DNA from: Saxibacter everestensis
GTDB taxonomy: Bacteria; Actinomycetota; Actinomycetes; Actinomycetales; Brevibacteriaceae
Direction: 5' to 3'
Length of the DNA stretch: 64,000 nt
NCBI RefSeq assembly: GCF_025787225.1
Contig: NZ_CP090958.1
Span: 3,272,550-3,336,549, forward strand
Position 1 is the first letter of the stretch. Every line of letters begins with the position of its first letter. The notes beneath the pieces were generated by a model. It was given only the letters and a program-made list of their open reading frames with translations. It was not told the origin of the DNA and searched no databases. Below are positions 25,558 through 34,490 of the stretch, in pieces. A program made the position numbers and the translations under genes.

Positions 25558-26565
25558 GTGGCCTTCAGCTAGCCGCACTTCAGCATTCTCCCTCCGGTGT
25601 GGCGACGGCGGAGTGGTGCCATTCAGAATCTCCAGCAGGAAATCCACTGCGTTCTCCCCGAATTCCCGCGGCCTGAGGTCGACGCTGCTGATGGCAGGAT
25701 TTCGAAGTTCTGTCACCGGGTCACCTACAAGTGAAGCGAGCTGAATGCTCCTGCCTAGTTCCTGCCCCAGCTGTGGCAGGAAGACAGCCGCGCGGCCGGC
25801 GAGCCCTTGCGCCGCACAAACGAGCCCGTCTACCCCTGAGTCACCGATCAAGGTCCTGACGGCTATGAACAACTCGCTGTCCGTGGGAGTGACAGTCAAA
25901 GGGAGGGTAAGCGGCTCTGTATTACGGTCAGCGCACCAACTCCGGTAGGCGCCGATTGTGTCCACAGTGAAGGAAGAACCGAACCGGGAATCCGGTGCCA
26001 AAAATGCCGGACGACGAACGCCGATGTGTGCAAGTCCGTCGAGTATCTCGGTCGTGGTTCGCCGATGGTCAATCTCGATAACACCGGCCGGAACATCGGT
26101 CCCGGCAGTTCCCGTCGCCCTATCATTCCCAAGTAGGCGTCCCGCCGTAACTAATGGAAATTTGGCCGCAAGCAATCGCTCCAGCATCGGGTCACCTGGC
26201 AGCGGGTCGACGGCAATCGCCGCGTCGACCGGAAACGAGGCGTGCGCTTTCGGTTCACGGCCAAAGAGTGTGAGATCGTATTCGGCGAGAGAGGCTTGAT
26301 CGGCGGCGCCGAAGGCAAACTCCATATAGAAGGCCAGGTTACGCACCTGTTTTGGGACGTACAGCCCGATCGAACCGGTCTGGCTCCCGCGGAGGTGGCG
26401 CGCGGCGCGATTCGACACATATCCCATCCGGCCTGCCACCTCAGCCACCCGCCGACGCGTCGACTCGGAGACCCGGCCGGAGCCGATTAGCGCATCGGAG
26501 ACTGTCGTCTTGGATAGCCGAAGCTCGTTAGCGATGTCGACGATCGTCACCGCGGTCTTCTTCAT
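25537..26565 (-). CDS. LacI family transcriptional regulator
   Basis: This protein of about 342 residues starts at ATG 26565 (MKKTAVTIVDIANELRLSKTTVSDAL), giving the LacI head directly. The 24 extra upstream codons of the open frame look unrelated. The hinge has RAARHLRGSQTGSIGLYV, and the effector domain carries HRRTTTEILDGLAHIG and ISSVDLRPREFGENAVDFLLEIL. It is divergent from the symporter/deacetylase operon at 26758. A perfect GCCGGAACGTTCCGGC palindrome in between is its likely operator. Confidence 0.92.
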   Translation of the reverse strand: MKKTAVTIVDIANELRLSKTTVSDALIGSGRVSESTRRRVAEVAGRMGYVSNRAARHLRGSQTGSIGLYVPKQVRNLAFYMEFAFGAADQASLAEYDLTLFGREPKAHASFPVDAAIAVDPLPGDPMLERLLAAKFPLVTAGRLLGNDRATGTAGTDVPAGVIEIDHRRTTTEILDGLAHIGVRRPAFLAPDSRFGSSFTVDTIGAYRSWCADRNTEPLTLPLTVTPTDSELFIAVRTLIGDSGVDGLVCAAQGLAGRAAVFLPQLGQELGRSIQLASLVGDPVTELRNPAISSVDLRPREFGENAVDFLLEILNGTTPPSPHRRENAEVRLAEGHSHSELK

Positions 26566-26660
26566 TCGCTCATCATACGAGCCGGCCGAATTCATCGTGA
26601 TCCGCCCATCTGCGGCATCCACGGCCTGCGTTCGCAAAATAACTTACTCACCAGTACCTC

Positions 26661-26714
26661 TTGACGTGTGACGTAGAACACTTCAGGCTCTTTTGTAAGC
26701 CGGAACGTTCCGGC
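26661..26714 (+). promoter_or_regulatory. Candidate promoter and 16-bp LacI operator of the symporter operon
   Basis: TTGACG (26661-26666) and, 17 bp later, the weak hexamer CAGGCT (26684-26689) could form a promoter reading into the DUF3311-like gene. Just downstream, GCCGGAACGTTCCGGC (26699-26714) is a perfect palindrome with the central CG typical of LacI-family sites. This is the usual position for a repressor operator. The palindrome is clear; the -10 assignment is weak. Confidence 0.65.
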
Positions 26715-26757
26715 ACCAGTATCAGCACCGGACGCATCCGAGCCCGAAGGGTCAATT

Positions 26758-26976
26758 ATGTCGAAATCCGAACGCGCTACGCACCGCCGGCCGATACCGC
26801 GGTCGCTCGTCATTTTGATTGCCGCCGACGCCTTGATCCTGCTTCTGCCGCCAATGCACTGGGCATTTGGGAACGGCAACCCGGCGTCTTCGGTCGGGTA
26901 TTTCCTCTGCTCCGGCTTCTGCGTCATGGCATCGCTATTCGCGATGTTCGCAATCGACCGGAAGGCGGCTGCCTGA
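26758..26976 (+). CDS. Small membrane protein, DUF3311-like symporter partner
   Basis: The 72-residue protein has two hydrophobic segments, about 15-35 (SLVILIAADALILLLPP) and about 45-66. A GAAGGG ribosome-binding site precedes the ATG. Its size, topology and position one base before an SSS symporter gene match the DUF3311/YhdT-like small proteins that accompany sodium:solute symporters. Its exact role in transport is not established. It is the first gene of the operon. Confidence 0.75.
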   Translation: MSKSERATHRRPIPRSLVILIAADALILLLPPMHWAFGNGNPASSVGYFLCSGFCVMASLFAMFAIDRKAAA

Positions 26977-26977
26977 A

Positions 26978-28510
26978 ATGGGTATGGTCATCGGTTACGG
27001 CGGGGTCGCCGTGTTCTTCCTGGTCATTGTGGTTGTGCTCGAGCGAACACGTCGAATAGACGCGACATTCTCGGAGTACGCGACAGCCGGACGCTCGTTT
27101 GGTTCGTTCTTCGGGGCAATGGCGTTCGTTAATACATGGCTTCCGGGCACGATCTTTATCTCGTTCGCGGGCCTTACTGCCAGCTCGGGCGTTCTCGGAT
27201 TCTATTTCGTGCCGTACTCCCTGTTGGCGGTCGTCCTGATGTTCTGGCTGGCGAAGCCGGTTCACGAATGGGGACGGAAATTCGATCTGCGCACCCAAGC
27301 CGACCTCCTGGGGTTGCGTTACAACTCCAAGGTGGTCCGGGTGATTGCCGCGCTGATCGGCATAATCGCCTCATTCCCTTGGATTGTGCTCGGCATGCAG
27401 TCGCTGGGTTTAGTTTTCTCCTACCTCTCGTTCGGGGCTGTCGGCTCCGTAGCCGCAGTGATCATTGGCGTCGCAGTGATTGCGCTTCGGCAGGTCTGGA
27501 CAATCCGGTTCGGTATGCGCGGCGTAGTCATCTCCGACATGGTTCAGGGAATCGTGGCCTACTTCTTCGGCACGGCCATCATCCTTGGTCTCCTGGTCTG
27601 GCTGGTAACGAACGGGCATGGATTCACGGACGTTGATCCCGGATTCTATGTCCTGCCCGGCCCGGGCAGCCCGCTCGGGCCGCTCTACCTAATGTCTCTC
27701 GTTCTCACCGGAGCGCTGGGCGGCTGGTGCTGGCCGGATATCTTCGTCCGGTTGTTCACCGCACGCAGCACCGGAACCATCAGGCGTTCGGCGATCCAGG
27801 CTGCCCCAATCCTGTTCGTGTTCGGCTCGGCACTTTCCCTGCTGGCACTACTGGCGTCATCTCTTCCAGGCGTCGCAGAGGCGCCCGACAACGTGTGGTT
27901 CATAACCGCGGGGGTGGGTGGGGTCGGACTCGTCACCGCGGCCGGCCTCTGTGTCGTGGCGGCGACGATGGGTAACGTCGGAGCCAACCTTCAGGCGTTG
28001 GGAGCACAGACGGCCAACGACGTCATCGGGGTTGCGACTGGGCGACGGATAGAAGATGCACGAATTGGCAAAATCACGGTGGCACTGCTGACCGTCCTCG
28101 CCGCCGCCGGCGCGTTCGCGACCGTCAACATGAGTTCAGGGTTGATCATTCTCGCGATGGTCTCGTACCAGGGCATCTGCCAGCTCGCCCCCACATTGTT
28201 CCTCGGAATCTTCTGGCGACGCGGCAACGCAACGAGTGCTTCGGCCGCGATGATCGGCGGCTTCGTCACTGCAGCGATTTTGCAATGGTTCTATCCGATT
28301 TCGATCCCGTGGCTTGGTGGCCTGACCTCAGGTGTTGCCGCCCTGGTCGTCAATCTCGGCATCTACATTACTTGCGCCTACGTCATACCGGTCAGCACCG
28401 AGGAGCGAAACCGCGTGGACCAGCTGTTTGACGACCTCCACCTCGACTCAGATATCTCTGACTCAACCCGAACCACCGAAGGCCGGTTAGGCGTCCCCGA
28501 TGCAGGCTGA
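26978..28510 (+). CDS. Sodium:solute symporter family (SSS) transporter
   Basis: This protein of about 510 residues has around thirteen hydrophobic segments. The SSS N-terminal pattern is SEYATAGRSFGSFFGAMAFVNTWLPGTIF, with DLLGLRYNSKVVRVIAALIG and GLIILAMVSYQGICQLAPTLFLGIFWRRGNATSA further on, the latter the conserved TM8-9 region. It would import a solute with Na+. ATG 26978 lies one base after the stop of the small partner gene; an ATG two codons later is possible. The downstream HDAC-like amidohydrolase suggests an acetylated or amide-bearing substrate. Confidence 0.92.
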   Translation: MGMVIGYGGVAVFFLVIVVVLERTRRIDATFSEYATAGRSFGSFFGAMAFVNTWLPGTIFISFAGLTASSGVLGFYFVPYSLLAVVLMFWLAKPVHEWGRKFDLRTQADLLGLRYNSKVVRVIAALIGIIASFPWIVLGMQSLGLVFSYLSFGAVGSVAAVIIGVAVIALRQVWTIRFGMRGVVISDMVQGIVAYFFGTAIILGLLVWLVTNGHGFTDVDPGFYVLPGPGSPLGPLYLMSLVLTGALGGWCWPDIFVRLFTARSTGTIRRSAIQAAPILFVFGSALSLLALLASSLPGVAEAPDNVWFITAGVGGVGLVTAAGLCVVAATMGNVGANLQALGAQTANDVIGVATGRRIEDARIGKITVALLTVLAAAGAFATVNMSSGLIILAMVSYQGICQLAPTLFLGIFWRRGNATSASAAMIGGFVTAAILQWFYPISIPWLGGLTSGVAALVVNLGIYITCAYVIPVSTEERNRVDQLFDDLHLDSDISDSTRTTEGRLGVPDAG

Positions 28511-28552
28511 AACCACCCGGAACTCAAAACGACCCTGAACGGAAACAACGCA

Positions 28553-29674
28553 ATGAAACGCACTGGCTACGTATGGCACGAACGATTCGCGTGGCACGAT
28601 ACCGGAACCCATGCAGGACTTCTGCCGTCCGGCGGGATGATTCAGCCCTATCAGAACTTCGAGAACCCCGAATCGAAGTCTCGATTCAACGGCCTCGTTG
28701 CGGTCTCCGGATTGATCGACTCGCTGGTAAGGCTCAGCCCCCGGCCGGCGACCGAAGCAGAACTCCGGCGAATCCACACTGCCGATTACGTCGCTCGGAT
28801 CAAGCGTGACAGCTCCGCCGGCGGCGGCGACGGTGGCGACGGATTCACCCCGTTCGGGCCGGGATCCTACGACATCGCGCTGCTTGCGGCCGGCGGCGCA
28901 ATAACCGCCGTCGACGCCGTTCTCAGCGGAGAGGCCGACAACGCCTATGCGCTGGTCCGTCCCCCCGGACATCACGCACGCCCGGAGACCGGAATGGGGT
29001 ATTGCCTCTTCAGCAATGTCACGATCGCCATCGAACATGCCAGGGTCGTGCATAACATCGAACGCGTGGCGATCGTCGACTACGACGTCCACCACGGCAA
29101 TGGCGCGCAGGCCATCTACTGGGATGATCCGAACGTTCTAACCATCTCGCTACACCAGGACAGCCTGTTTCCCCAGGACACCGGAACCATCGAAGAACAA
29201 GGAAGCGCGTCAGCCCGTGGTACGTGCATCAACGTTCCGCTCCCCGCGGGTTGTGGCAACGAAGCCTATACCGAGGCGATTCGCCGCATTGCGGGACCGG
29301 CCATCACGGCATTCAAGCCTGACCTGATCATGGTCTCGAGTGGTTTTGACGCGGGGGCAGCCGACCCGCTGGGCCGAATGGCAGTCACCGCATCCGCATA
29401 CCGAGATATGGCGCAGCAATTGGTGGAGCTCGCCGACGATGCATGCGATGGCCGGCTGGTGTTCTCCCACGAAGGCGGCTATTCCCCGGTCTATGTGCCC
29501 TTCTGTGGACTCGCCGTCCTGGAGGCATTGTCCGGAGTGGATACCGGCGTCGGCGATCCTTTTGCGGTCAGCTTCGAAAATTCGCCGGCCCACGCCCTGA
29601 AACCTTGGCAGGACGAAGTGATCAGTGCAGCCGAAGAGCTCGCTCTTGCCCTCCAGCTGGAGGTGCGCACGTAG
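28553..29674 (+). CDS. HDAC-family deacetylase (AcuC/acetylpolyamine amidohydrolase-like)
   Basis: This 373-residue arginase/deacetylase-fold enzyme retains the catalytic features. The His pair is in RPPGHHARPE (about 140-141), metal ligands Asp178/His180 are in DYDVHHGNG, and the third ligand Asp266 is in SSGFDAGAADPLG. Bacterial members remove acetyl groups from acetylpolyamines or from acetyl-lysine, including AcuC. It is the last gene of the LacI-controlled symporter operon, 42 bp downstream of the symporter. This favours a small imported acetylated amine as substrate over a protein target; that is inference. Confidence 0.88.
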   Translation: MKRTGYVWHERFAWHDTGTHAGLLPSGGMIQPYQNFENPESKSRFNGLVAVSGLIDSLVRLSPRPATEAELRRIHTADYVARIKRDSSAGGGDGGDGFTPFGPGSYDIALLAAGGAITAVDAVLSGEADNAYALVRPPGHHARPETGMGYCLFSNVTIAIEHARVVHNIERVAIVDYDVHHGNGAQAIYWDDPNVLTISLHQDSLFPQDTGTIEEQGSASARGTCINVPLPAGCGNEAYTEAIRRIAGPAITAFKPDLIMVSSGFDAGAADPLGRMAVTASAYRDMAQQLVELADDACDGRLVFSHEGGYSPVYVPFCGLAVLEALSGVDTGVGDPFAVSFENSPAHALKPWQDEVISAAEELALALQLEVRT

Positions 29675-29697
29675 CCGCCGGGCGGGAACCTCCCCGC

Positions 29698-30270
29698 CTA
29701 ATCCGACCTATCCGTTTCGTCCACGAACTCCCTGCCGGTATCGCTGAGCTCGCCCAGAAACCTGATCACGACTTCCCGCTCTTCCGGGGTAAGCCGCGCG
29801 GCGACCTCGAATCGGCGCGCATGATTTTTGCCGACGGATTCCCTGACTTCTTCGTGCGTGCTTGTGGTAATCGTGATCATCAGCGCCCGGCGATCGCTGG
29901 GGTGCGGGGACCGCTCTATGTGTCCGGCACCGGCGAGGCGGTCCAATAACTTGGTCGTCGAAGCGGTGGAAATCCGCAAGTGTTCCGCGAGCGCCCCGGG
30001 AGTAACAACGACACCCTGATTCTTGGCAACGACGATGAACCGGAGCGCTTTCATATCCGTCTCATTGAGACTCATGTCATTCTGCGACTTGACGCTCAGC
30101 CGCTGCTCGGCCTCGCGCCATTCCCTTATCCCGGTAAGCACCCGGACGATTTGCAGGATCTCGGCCTCGTCCATTCCGGCGTAGTTGACGAGCTCCTGGT
30201 TCGGATCGATCACCCGCGGATCGAGCATCGAACCGGCGACTCGCCGTGCTCGATTGCCATCTTCCGCCAT
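29698..30270 (-). CDS. crtR: MarR family regulator of the carotenoid operon (CrtR-like)
   Basis: This protein of about 190 residues starts at ATG 30270 and has a winged-helix domain with LSLNETDMKALRFIV-type recognition of the MarR fold, LAEHLRISTASTTKLLDRL and the wing HIERSPHPSDRRALMI. It is divergent from idi-crtE. Corynebacterium glutamicum CrtR is a MarR-type repressor divergent from its crt operon and responds to prenyl diphosphates. The same arrangement here, with a 23-bp palindrome in the shared gap, supports orthologous function. The frame is open to 30300, but that start would sit inside the promoter. Confidence 0.82.
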   Translation of the reverse strand: MAEDGNRARRVAGSMLDPRVIDPNQELVNYAGMDEAEILQIVRVLTGIREWREAEQRLSVKSQNDMSLNETDMKALRFIVVAKNQGVVVTPGALAEHLRISTASTTKLLDRLAGAGHIERSPHPSDRRALMITITTSTHEEVRESVGKNHARRFEVAARLTPEEREVVIRFLGELSDTGREFVDETDRSD

Positions 30271-30300
30271 GCCTATACTATAAACCCACAGATGATGCAT

Positions 30301-30323
30301 GCTAGGTTATTTAATAGCCTAGC
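30301..30323. promoter_or_regulatory. CrtR/MarR operator, 23-bp near-perfect palindrome
   Basis: Arms GCTAGGTTATT and AATAGCCTAGC meet around a central T with one mismatched pair. It lies 30 bp upstream of the MarR start and 21 bp upstream of the idi start, in the divergent gap. It is the obvious site for repression of the carotenoid operon and autoregulation. Confidence 0.85.
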
Positions 30324-30344
30324 TAGTAAACAAAGGGTTTTGCG

Positions 30345-30935
30345 ATGAATCTTCTTCCGGCAACCGAGAGGATCGTCCTGCTCGATGCCAGCGGGAAGCC
30401 GGTCGGCACGGCTCCGAAGGTCGCCAGCCATGGAATCGATACCCCACTTCATCTGGGCTTCTCCTGCCACCTCCTGAACCACCAAGGGCAGACACTGGTT
30501 ACCCGTCGGGCACTGTCCAAGATCAGCTGGCCGGGAGTGTGGACCAATTCGTTCTGCGGTCATCCACAACCCGGCGAGCCGGTAGTTTCCGCGGTGCAGC
30601 GCCGAGCACAACATGAACTCGGACTTCGCCTGTCGAGCATCGAGCTCGCATTGCCCGACTTCCGATATCACGCGACTGATCCGTCCGGAGTAGTCGAAAA
30701 CGAGGTGTGCCCGGTTTACATCGCACAATGCAGCGCGATGCCGGCGCCCCGTGATACCGAAGTGATGGACCTGGCCTGGGTGGACCCAGGCGAGCTCGGC
30801 GCCGCAATCCGGCTCAGCCCCTGGGCCTTCAGTCCCTGGTTGGTGCTTCAGGCGGGACTGCTCCCAATGTTCGGCGGTTCCGGCGAAGACACGTTGCCGC
30901 GCCCGCCGGCAACCCTTCAAAGGCTGCCCGAATGA
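30345..30935 (+). CDS. idi: Isopentenyl-diphosphate delta-isomerase, type I
   Basis: The 196-residue Nudix-type isomerase interconverts IPP and DMAPP in the cytosol. The catalytic Cys lies in TNSFCGHPQPGE, the Nudix-like helix in AVQRRAQHELGLRL, and the second catalytic Glu in VVENEVCPVY. It is the first gene of the crt operon, 21 bp after the CrtR-type palindrome, and overlaps crtE by 4 bp. Placing idi first would raise DMAPP supply when carotenoids are made. Confidence 0.95.
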   Translation: MNLLPATERIVLLDASGKPVGTAPKVASHGIDTPLHLGFSCHLLNHQGQTLVTRRALSKISWPGVWTNSFCGHPQPGEPVVSAVQRRAQHELGLRLSSIELALPDFRYHATDPSGVVENEVCPVYIAQCSAMPAPRDTEVMDLAWVDPGELGAAIRLSPWAFSPWLVLQAGLLPMFGGSGEDTLPRPPATLQRLPE

Positions 30936-32002
30936 GCCTGACACTCTCCCATTTCTCTGGGCCGGATCTTTCGCTGCGAGTCATGCTCAGCCTCAAGTTG
31001 TTCTTCGATGAACGAATCCGGCTGGCAACACCGTATGGCCCCCAATACCAGGCGTTATGGGAGGCGGCCCGCCAGGCCAGCGATGGTGGGAAGAAGATCC
31101 GTCCCGCGCTGCTGATCGGCACCTACCAGGAACTAGGCGGGGACGACACCGAAAATGCGGTCCAGGCTGCGACGGCTTTCGAGCTGCTGCACACCGCGTT
31201 CCTGCTTCATGATGACGTCATCGATCGCGATCTCATCCGGCGAGGCCGGCCGAATCTGATCGGCGCCTTCGCTTCCGGAGCGGCCGACCGTGGAGTGGGT
31301 TCGGCCGACGCACAGCTGTGGGGGCAGGCTTCCGCCATCCTTGCCGGCGATCTGCTGATTCACTCGGCTCAGATGATGGTGGCGAGTCTCGCCATCCCGG
31401 AGGCCCGGCGTGCGGCAATGCTTGATCTGCTTGACCGGTGCGTCTTCGTCACTGCCGCCGGCGAGCATGCCGATGTCGCGTTCAGCAGTCAGGTGGAGTC
31501 GCCCGAGCTGCCAGCCGTGCTGGCGATGACGGAGCACAAGACCGCCTGCTACTCGTTCGAAGGACCGTTGAAGGCGGCCGCCATCCTGGCCGATTCCGGC
31601 GGTTTCGTTCTCCGGACACTCGGCGAGTTCGGTCGTCGGGTCGGCATTGCGTTCCAACTTCGCGATGATCTGCTGGGCGTATTCGGCGACGAAGCCGCGA
31701 CGGGCAAAAGCAGCACCAGTGACCTGCGCGAGGGCAAGGTCACAGCACTGCTGGCCTACGCGCGGCTCTCGATTCACCAGCGTGAGTTGAACGAGCTCCT
31801 GGCTCGGCCGCAGCTGACCGATGCCGACCACGCCCACCTGCGATCCCTTGTGGAGCAGAGCGGCGCACGTTCTTTCGTGGAGAAGCTGATCGCTGACCAC
31901 ACCGAGCAGGCACTAACGCTCCTCGAGTCGGTGGACCTGCCGGGCAACCTTCGCTTACGCCTGCGTCAGGTGGCACGGGATGCGGCGCAGCGGTCGGTAT
32001 GA
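30932..32002 (+). CDS. crtE: Geranylgeranyl diphosphate synthase (polyprenyl synthetase)
   Basis: The 356-residue trans-prenyltransferase carries the first aspartate-rich motif in LLHDDVIDRD with RRGRPN following, and the second in FQLRDDLLGVFGDE. The GKSSTSDLREGK segment lies downstream. It condenses IPP with allylic diphosphates, making GGPP for phytoene synthesis. It is translationally coupled to idi and to crtB (4-bp overlaps on both sides). Chain length cannot be proven from motifs, but context makes GGPP the expected product. Confidence 0.93.
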   Translation: MSLTLSHFSGPDLSLRVMLSLKLFFDERIRLATPYGPQYQALWEAARQASDGGKKIRPALLIGTYQELGGDDTENAVQAATAFELLHTAFLLHDDVIDRDLIRRGRPNLIGAFASGAADRGVGSADAQLWGQASAILAGDLLIHSAQMMVASLAIPEARRAAMLDLLDRCVFVTAAGEHADVAFSSQVESPELPAVLAMTEHKTACYSFEGPLKAAAILADSGGFVLRTLGEFGRRVGIAFQLRDDLLGVFGDEAATGKSSTSDLREGKVTALLAYARLSIHQRELNELLARPQLTDADHAHLRSLVEQSGARSFVEKLIADHTEQALTLLESVDLPGNLRLRLRQVARDAAQRSV

Positions 32003-32904
32003 GCCCTCGACTGCGACCCTCCGGCACGCCGAGTGACCTGGCGCTCTATTCCCGGGTGGCACAGCGCAGTTCCGCGCCAATCATCCGAAACTACTCGACC
32101 TCTTTCGGCATGGCCGCACGACTTCTGGATCGCCGGATCAGGCCTGACATCGAGAACATCTACGGACTGGTGCGGGTCGCCGACGAGATCGTGGATGGCG
32201 CAGCGCACGAAGCCGGCCTCGACCCGTCCGCCCAAAGGGAGCTGCTCGATGCTTTCGAAAACGAAACAGTCCGCGCCCTGCGTGATGGCTTCAGCACGAA
32301 CCTCGTTGTTCACGCGTTTGCCCTCACGGCACGGACGGCAGGCATCTCCCCGGACCTCACCGCCCCGTTCTTTGCCAGCATGCGCCGCGACCTGTCTCCC
32401 GCCGACCTGACCGAGGACGAACTGCGCGACTATATCTACGGATCCGCCGAGGTCGTCGGGCTGATGTGCCTTCGGGTCTTTCTCAAGGAGGAGGCACCGG
32501 ACCTCGCTCGACGACAACGATTGGAGTTCGGCGCCAGTCGACTTGGCGCGGCGTTCCAGAAGATCAACTTCCTCCGCGATCTGCCGGCCGACTGGAATCA
32601 GCTTGGCCGCAACTACTTGCCGGGAATGAACGCGACGACCATCACAGAACGGGAGAAGCGCGCGCTCGTGGCAGACATCGATGCCGACCTGAAGGCGGCC
32701 GCAGCCGTTATCCCGGAACTACCGCGCGGATCCCGGGCAGCGGTTACCGCCGCACACAGCCTGTTCAGCGAACTGTCCGAGCGGCTTCGGATGACGCCGG
32801 CTCGCGACCTCATGCGCCCGTCCCGCACCCGGGTACCGAATGCGCTGAAACTCAGAATCCTGGTCCGGGCGGCTGCCAGCAGGGCGTTATGCCGGACGCC
32901 GTGA
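31999..32904 (+). CDS. crtB: Phytoene synthase
   Basis: The 301-residue squalene/phytoene synthase has NYSTSFGMAARLL and the first Mg-binding region LVRVADEIVDGA. It also has YIYGSAEVVGLM and the second Asp-rich signature INFLRDLPADWNQLGRNYLP. It joins two GGPP molecules into phytoene. It overlaps crtE by 4 bp and crtI by 16 bp. Confidence 0.93.
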   Translation: MSPRLRPSGTPSDLALYSRVAQRSSAPIIRNYSTSFGMAARLLDRRIRPDIENIYGLVRVADEIVDGAAHEAGLDPSAQRELLDAFENETVRALRDGFSTNLVVHAFALTARTAGISPDLTAPFFASMRRDLSPADLTEDELRDYIYGSAEVVGLMCLRVFLKEEAPDLARRQRLEFGASRLGAAFQKINFLRDLPADWNQLGRNYLPGMNATTITEREKRALVADIDADLKAAAAVIPELPRGSRAAVTAAHSLFSELSERLRMTPARDLMRPSRTRVPNALKLRILVRAAASRALCRTP

Positions 32905-34490
32905 ACACATCCCGGACCGACGCCGTGAACACATCGCCGACCGCCGTCGTGATCGGCGGCGGAATCGCCGGGCTAGCCACCGCCGCGCTGCTTGGCCGCG
33001 AGGGTCTTCGTGTGGTTCTGCTGGAAGCACGCGACGAGCTCGGCGGACGGGCGGGAAGCTGGGATCGCGACGGGTTCCGATTCGACACCGGGCCGTCCTG
33101 GTACCTGATGCCTGACGTCTTCGACCACTTCTTTCGGCTTCTGGGGTCGTCTTCGGCCGAAGAGTTCCCATCCACCCGACTCGACCCCGGTTACCGGGTC
33201 TTCTTCGAAGGCCATCCGCATCCGGTCGACATCAGCGCGGACAAGCAGCTAAACCTGCAGACATTCGAGGCGATCGAGGCCGGTGCGGGCGCCTCGCTGG
33301 ACCGCTATCTCGTTTCGGCGAAAGACGCCTACCGAATTGCGATCCGCCGGTTTCTGTACACCACCTTCGCCTCGTACCGCTCCTTTCTCGCGCCGGAAGT
33401 ACTCAGCCGGGCCGCCCGACTGGCCCGTCTGCTGCTGCAGCCGCTGGACCGGTTCGCCGCGGGACACGTGACCGATCGCCGACTTCGCCAGATCCTCGGG
33501 TACCCCGCTGTCTTCCTCGGCTCCTCGCCCTCGATGACTCCGAGCATGTACCACCTGATGAGTCATCTCGATCTGGAGGATGGCGTCTACTATCCCGGCG
33601 GCGGCTTCCGTGAAGTGATCGCAAGCATCGCCCGCCTGGCTGCCCGCGAAGGGGTGGAGATCGTCACCGGGGCCAGGGCAACGGCAATTACAACCGATGA
33701 CGGGCAGCGGCCCACGGTCACCGGCGTTCGGTATGTTGACGCCGATGGCAGCTCGAGCCACCTCGACGCCGACATCGTTGTCTCTGCCGCCGATCTGCAT
33801 CACACCGAGACCACACTGCTGCCCGAAAAACTGCGGAGCAGGCCACAGAAATGGTGGAACAACCGCGTCGCGGGGCCGGGTGCGATTCTTCTCTACCTCG
33901 GTGTTCACGGGGAACTTGACCAGCTGGCCCATCACAGCTTGTTCTTCACCCGGGACTGGACGGAGAACTTCGCCCAGATCTTCAACCCGCCGACATCGAT
34001 ACCCAATCCGGCCTCGATTTACGTCTGCCGGCCCAGCGCGACAGATCCGGGTGTCGCACCGTCGGGTCACGAGAACCTTTTCGTGCTGGTTCCGGTTCCG
34101 GCCGATCCTGACCTGGGCAGCGGCGGTGAAGATGGCACTGGCGACCCGATAATCGAGGCGGCCGCAGATGAGGCCATTCGCCAGATTGGCAGCTGGGCAA
34201 AAATCCCCGACCTGGCCGAACGTATTGTGCTGCGCCGAACGGTCGGGCCGGCGGACTTTGCCCGGGACTTCAACTCCTGGAAGGGAAGCGCGCTTGGTCC
34301 CGCCCACACGCTGCGGCAAAGTGCGTTCTTCCGGGGCAGGAACATCTCCTCCCGGGTCACGGGACTGCTGTACGCCGGAGGAACCACAGTGCCGGGAATA
34401 GGCCTGCCGATGTGCCTGATAAGCGCGGAGCTCGTGGTCAAGAGGCTTCGCGGCGACACCAGCTCAATGCCGCTGGAGGAACCGTTGTGA
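32889..34490 (+). CDS. crtI: Phytoene desaturase
   Basis: This FAD-dependent desaturase of about 533 residues starts at ATG 32889. The dinucleotide-binding segment is VIGGGIAGLATAALL with EARDELGGRAGSW. Conserved GPSWYLMPDVFDHFF and YYPGGGFREVI follow, and the CrtI C-terminal signature is YAGGTTVPGIGLPMCLISAELV. It converts phytoene to lycopene. The first 16 codons include an in-frame 24-bp duplication (DAVNTSRT/DAVNTSPT), so a downstream GTG could also start the protein. It is followed directly by crtYe. Confidence 0.94.
   Translation: MPDAVNTSRTDAVNTSPTAVVIGGGIAGLATAALLGREGLRVVLLEARDELGGRAGSWDRDGFRFDTGPSWYLMPDVFDHFFRLLGSSSAEEFPSTRLDPGYRVFFEGHPHPVDISADKQLNLQTFEAIEAGAGASLDRYLVSAKDAYRIAIRRFLYTTFASYRSFLAPEVLSRAARLARLLLQPLDRFAAGHVTDRRLRQILGYPAVFLGSSPSMTPSMYHLMSHLDLEDGVYYPGGGFREVIASIARLAAREGVEIVTGARATAITTDDGQRPTVTGVRYVDADGSSSHLDADIVVSAADLHHTETTLLPEKLRSRPQKWWNNRVAGPGAILLYLGVHGELDQLAHHSLFFTRDWTENFAQIFNPPTSIPNPASIYVCRPSATDPGVAPSGHENLFVLVPVPADPDLGSGGEDGTGDPIIEAAADEAIRQIGSWAKIPDLAERIVLRRTVGPADFARDFNSWKGSALGPAHTLRQSAFFRGRNISSRVTGLLYAGGTTVPGIGLPMCLISAELVVKRLRGDTSSMPLEEPL
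32895..32942 (+). repeat. In-frame 24-bp tandem duplication at the crtB/crtI junction
   Basis: Copies 32895-32918 and 32919-32942 both begin GACGCCGTGAACACATC and differ at two positions near the end. The first copy contains the crtB stop codon and the duplication encodes two similar octapeptides at the CrtI N-terminus. Each copy also carries a GTG that could start translation. Confidence 0.75.
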
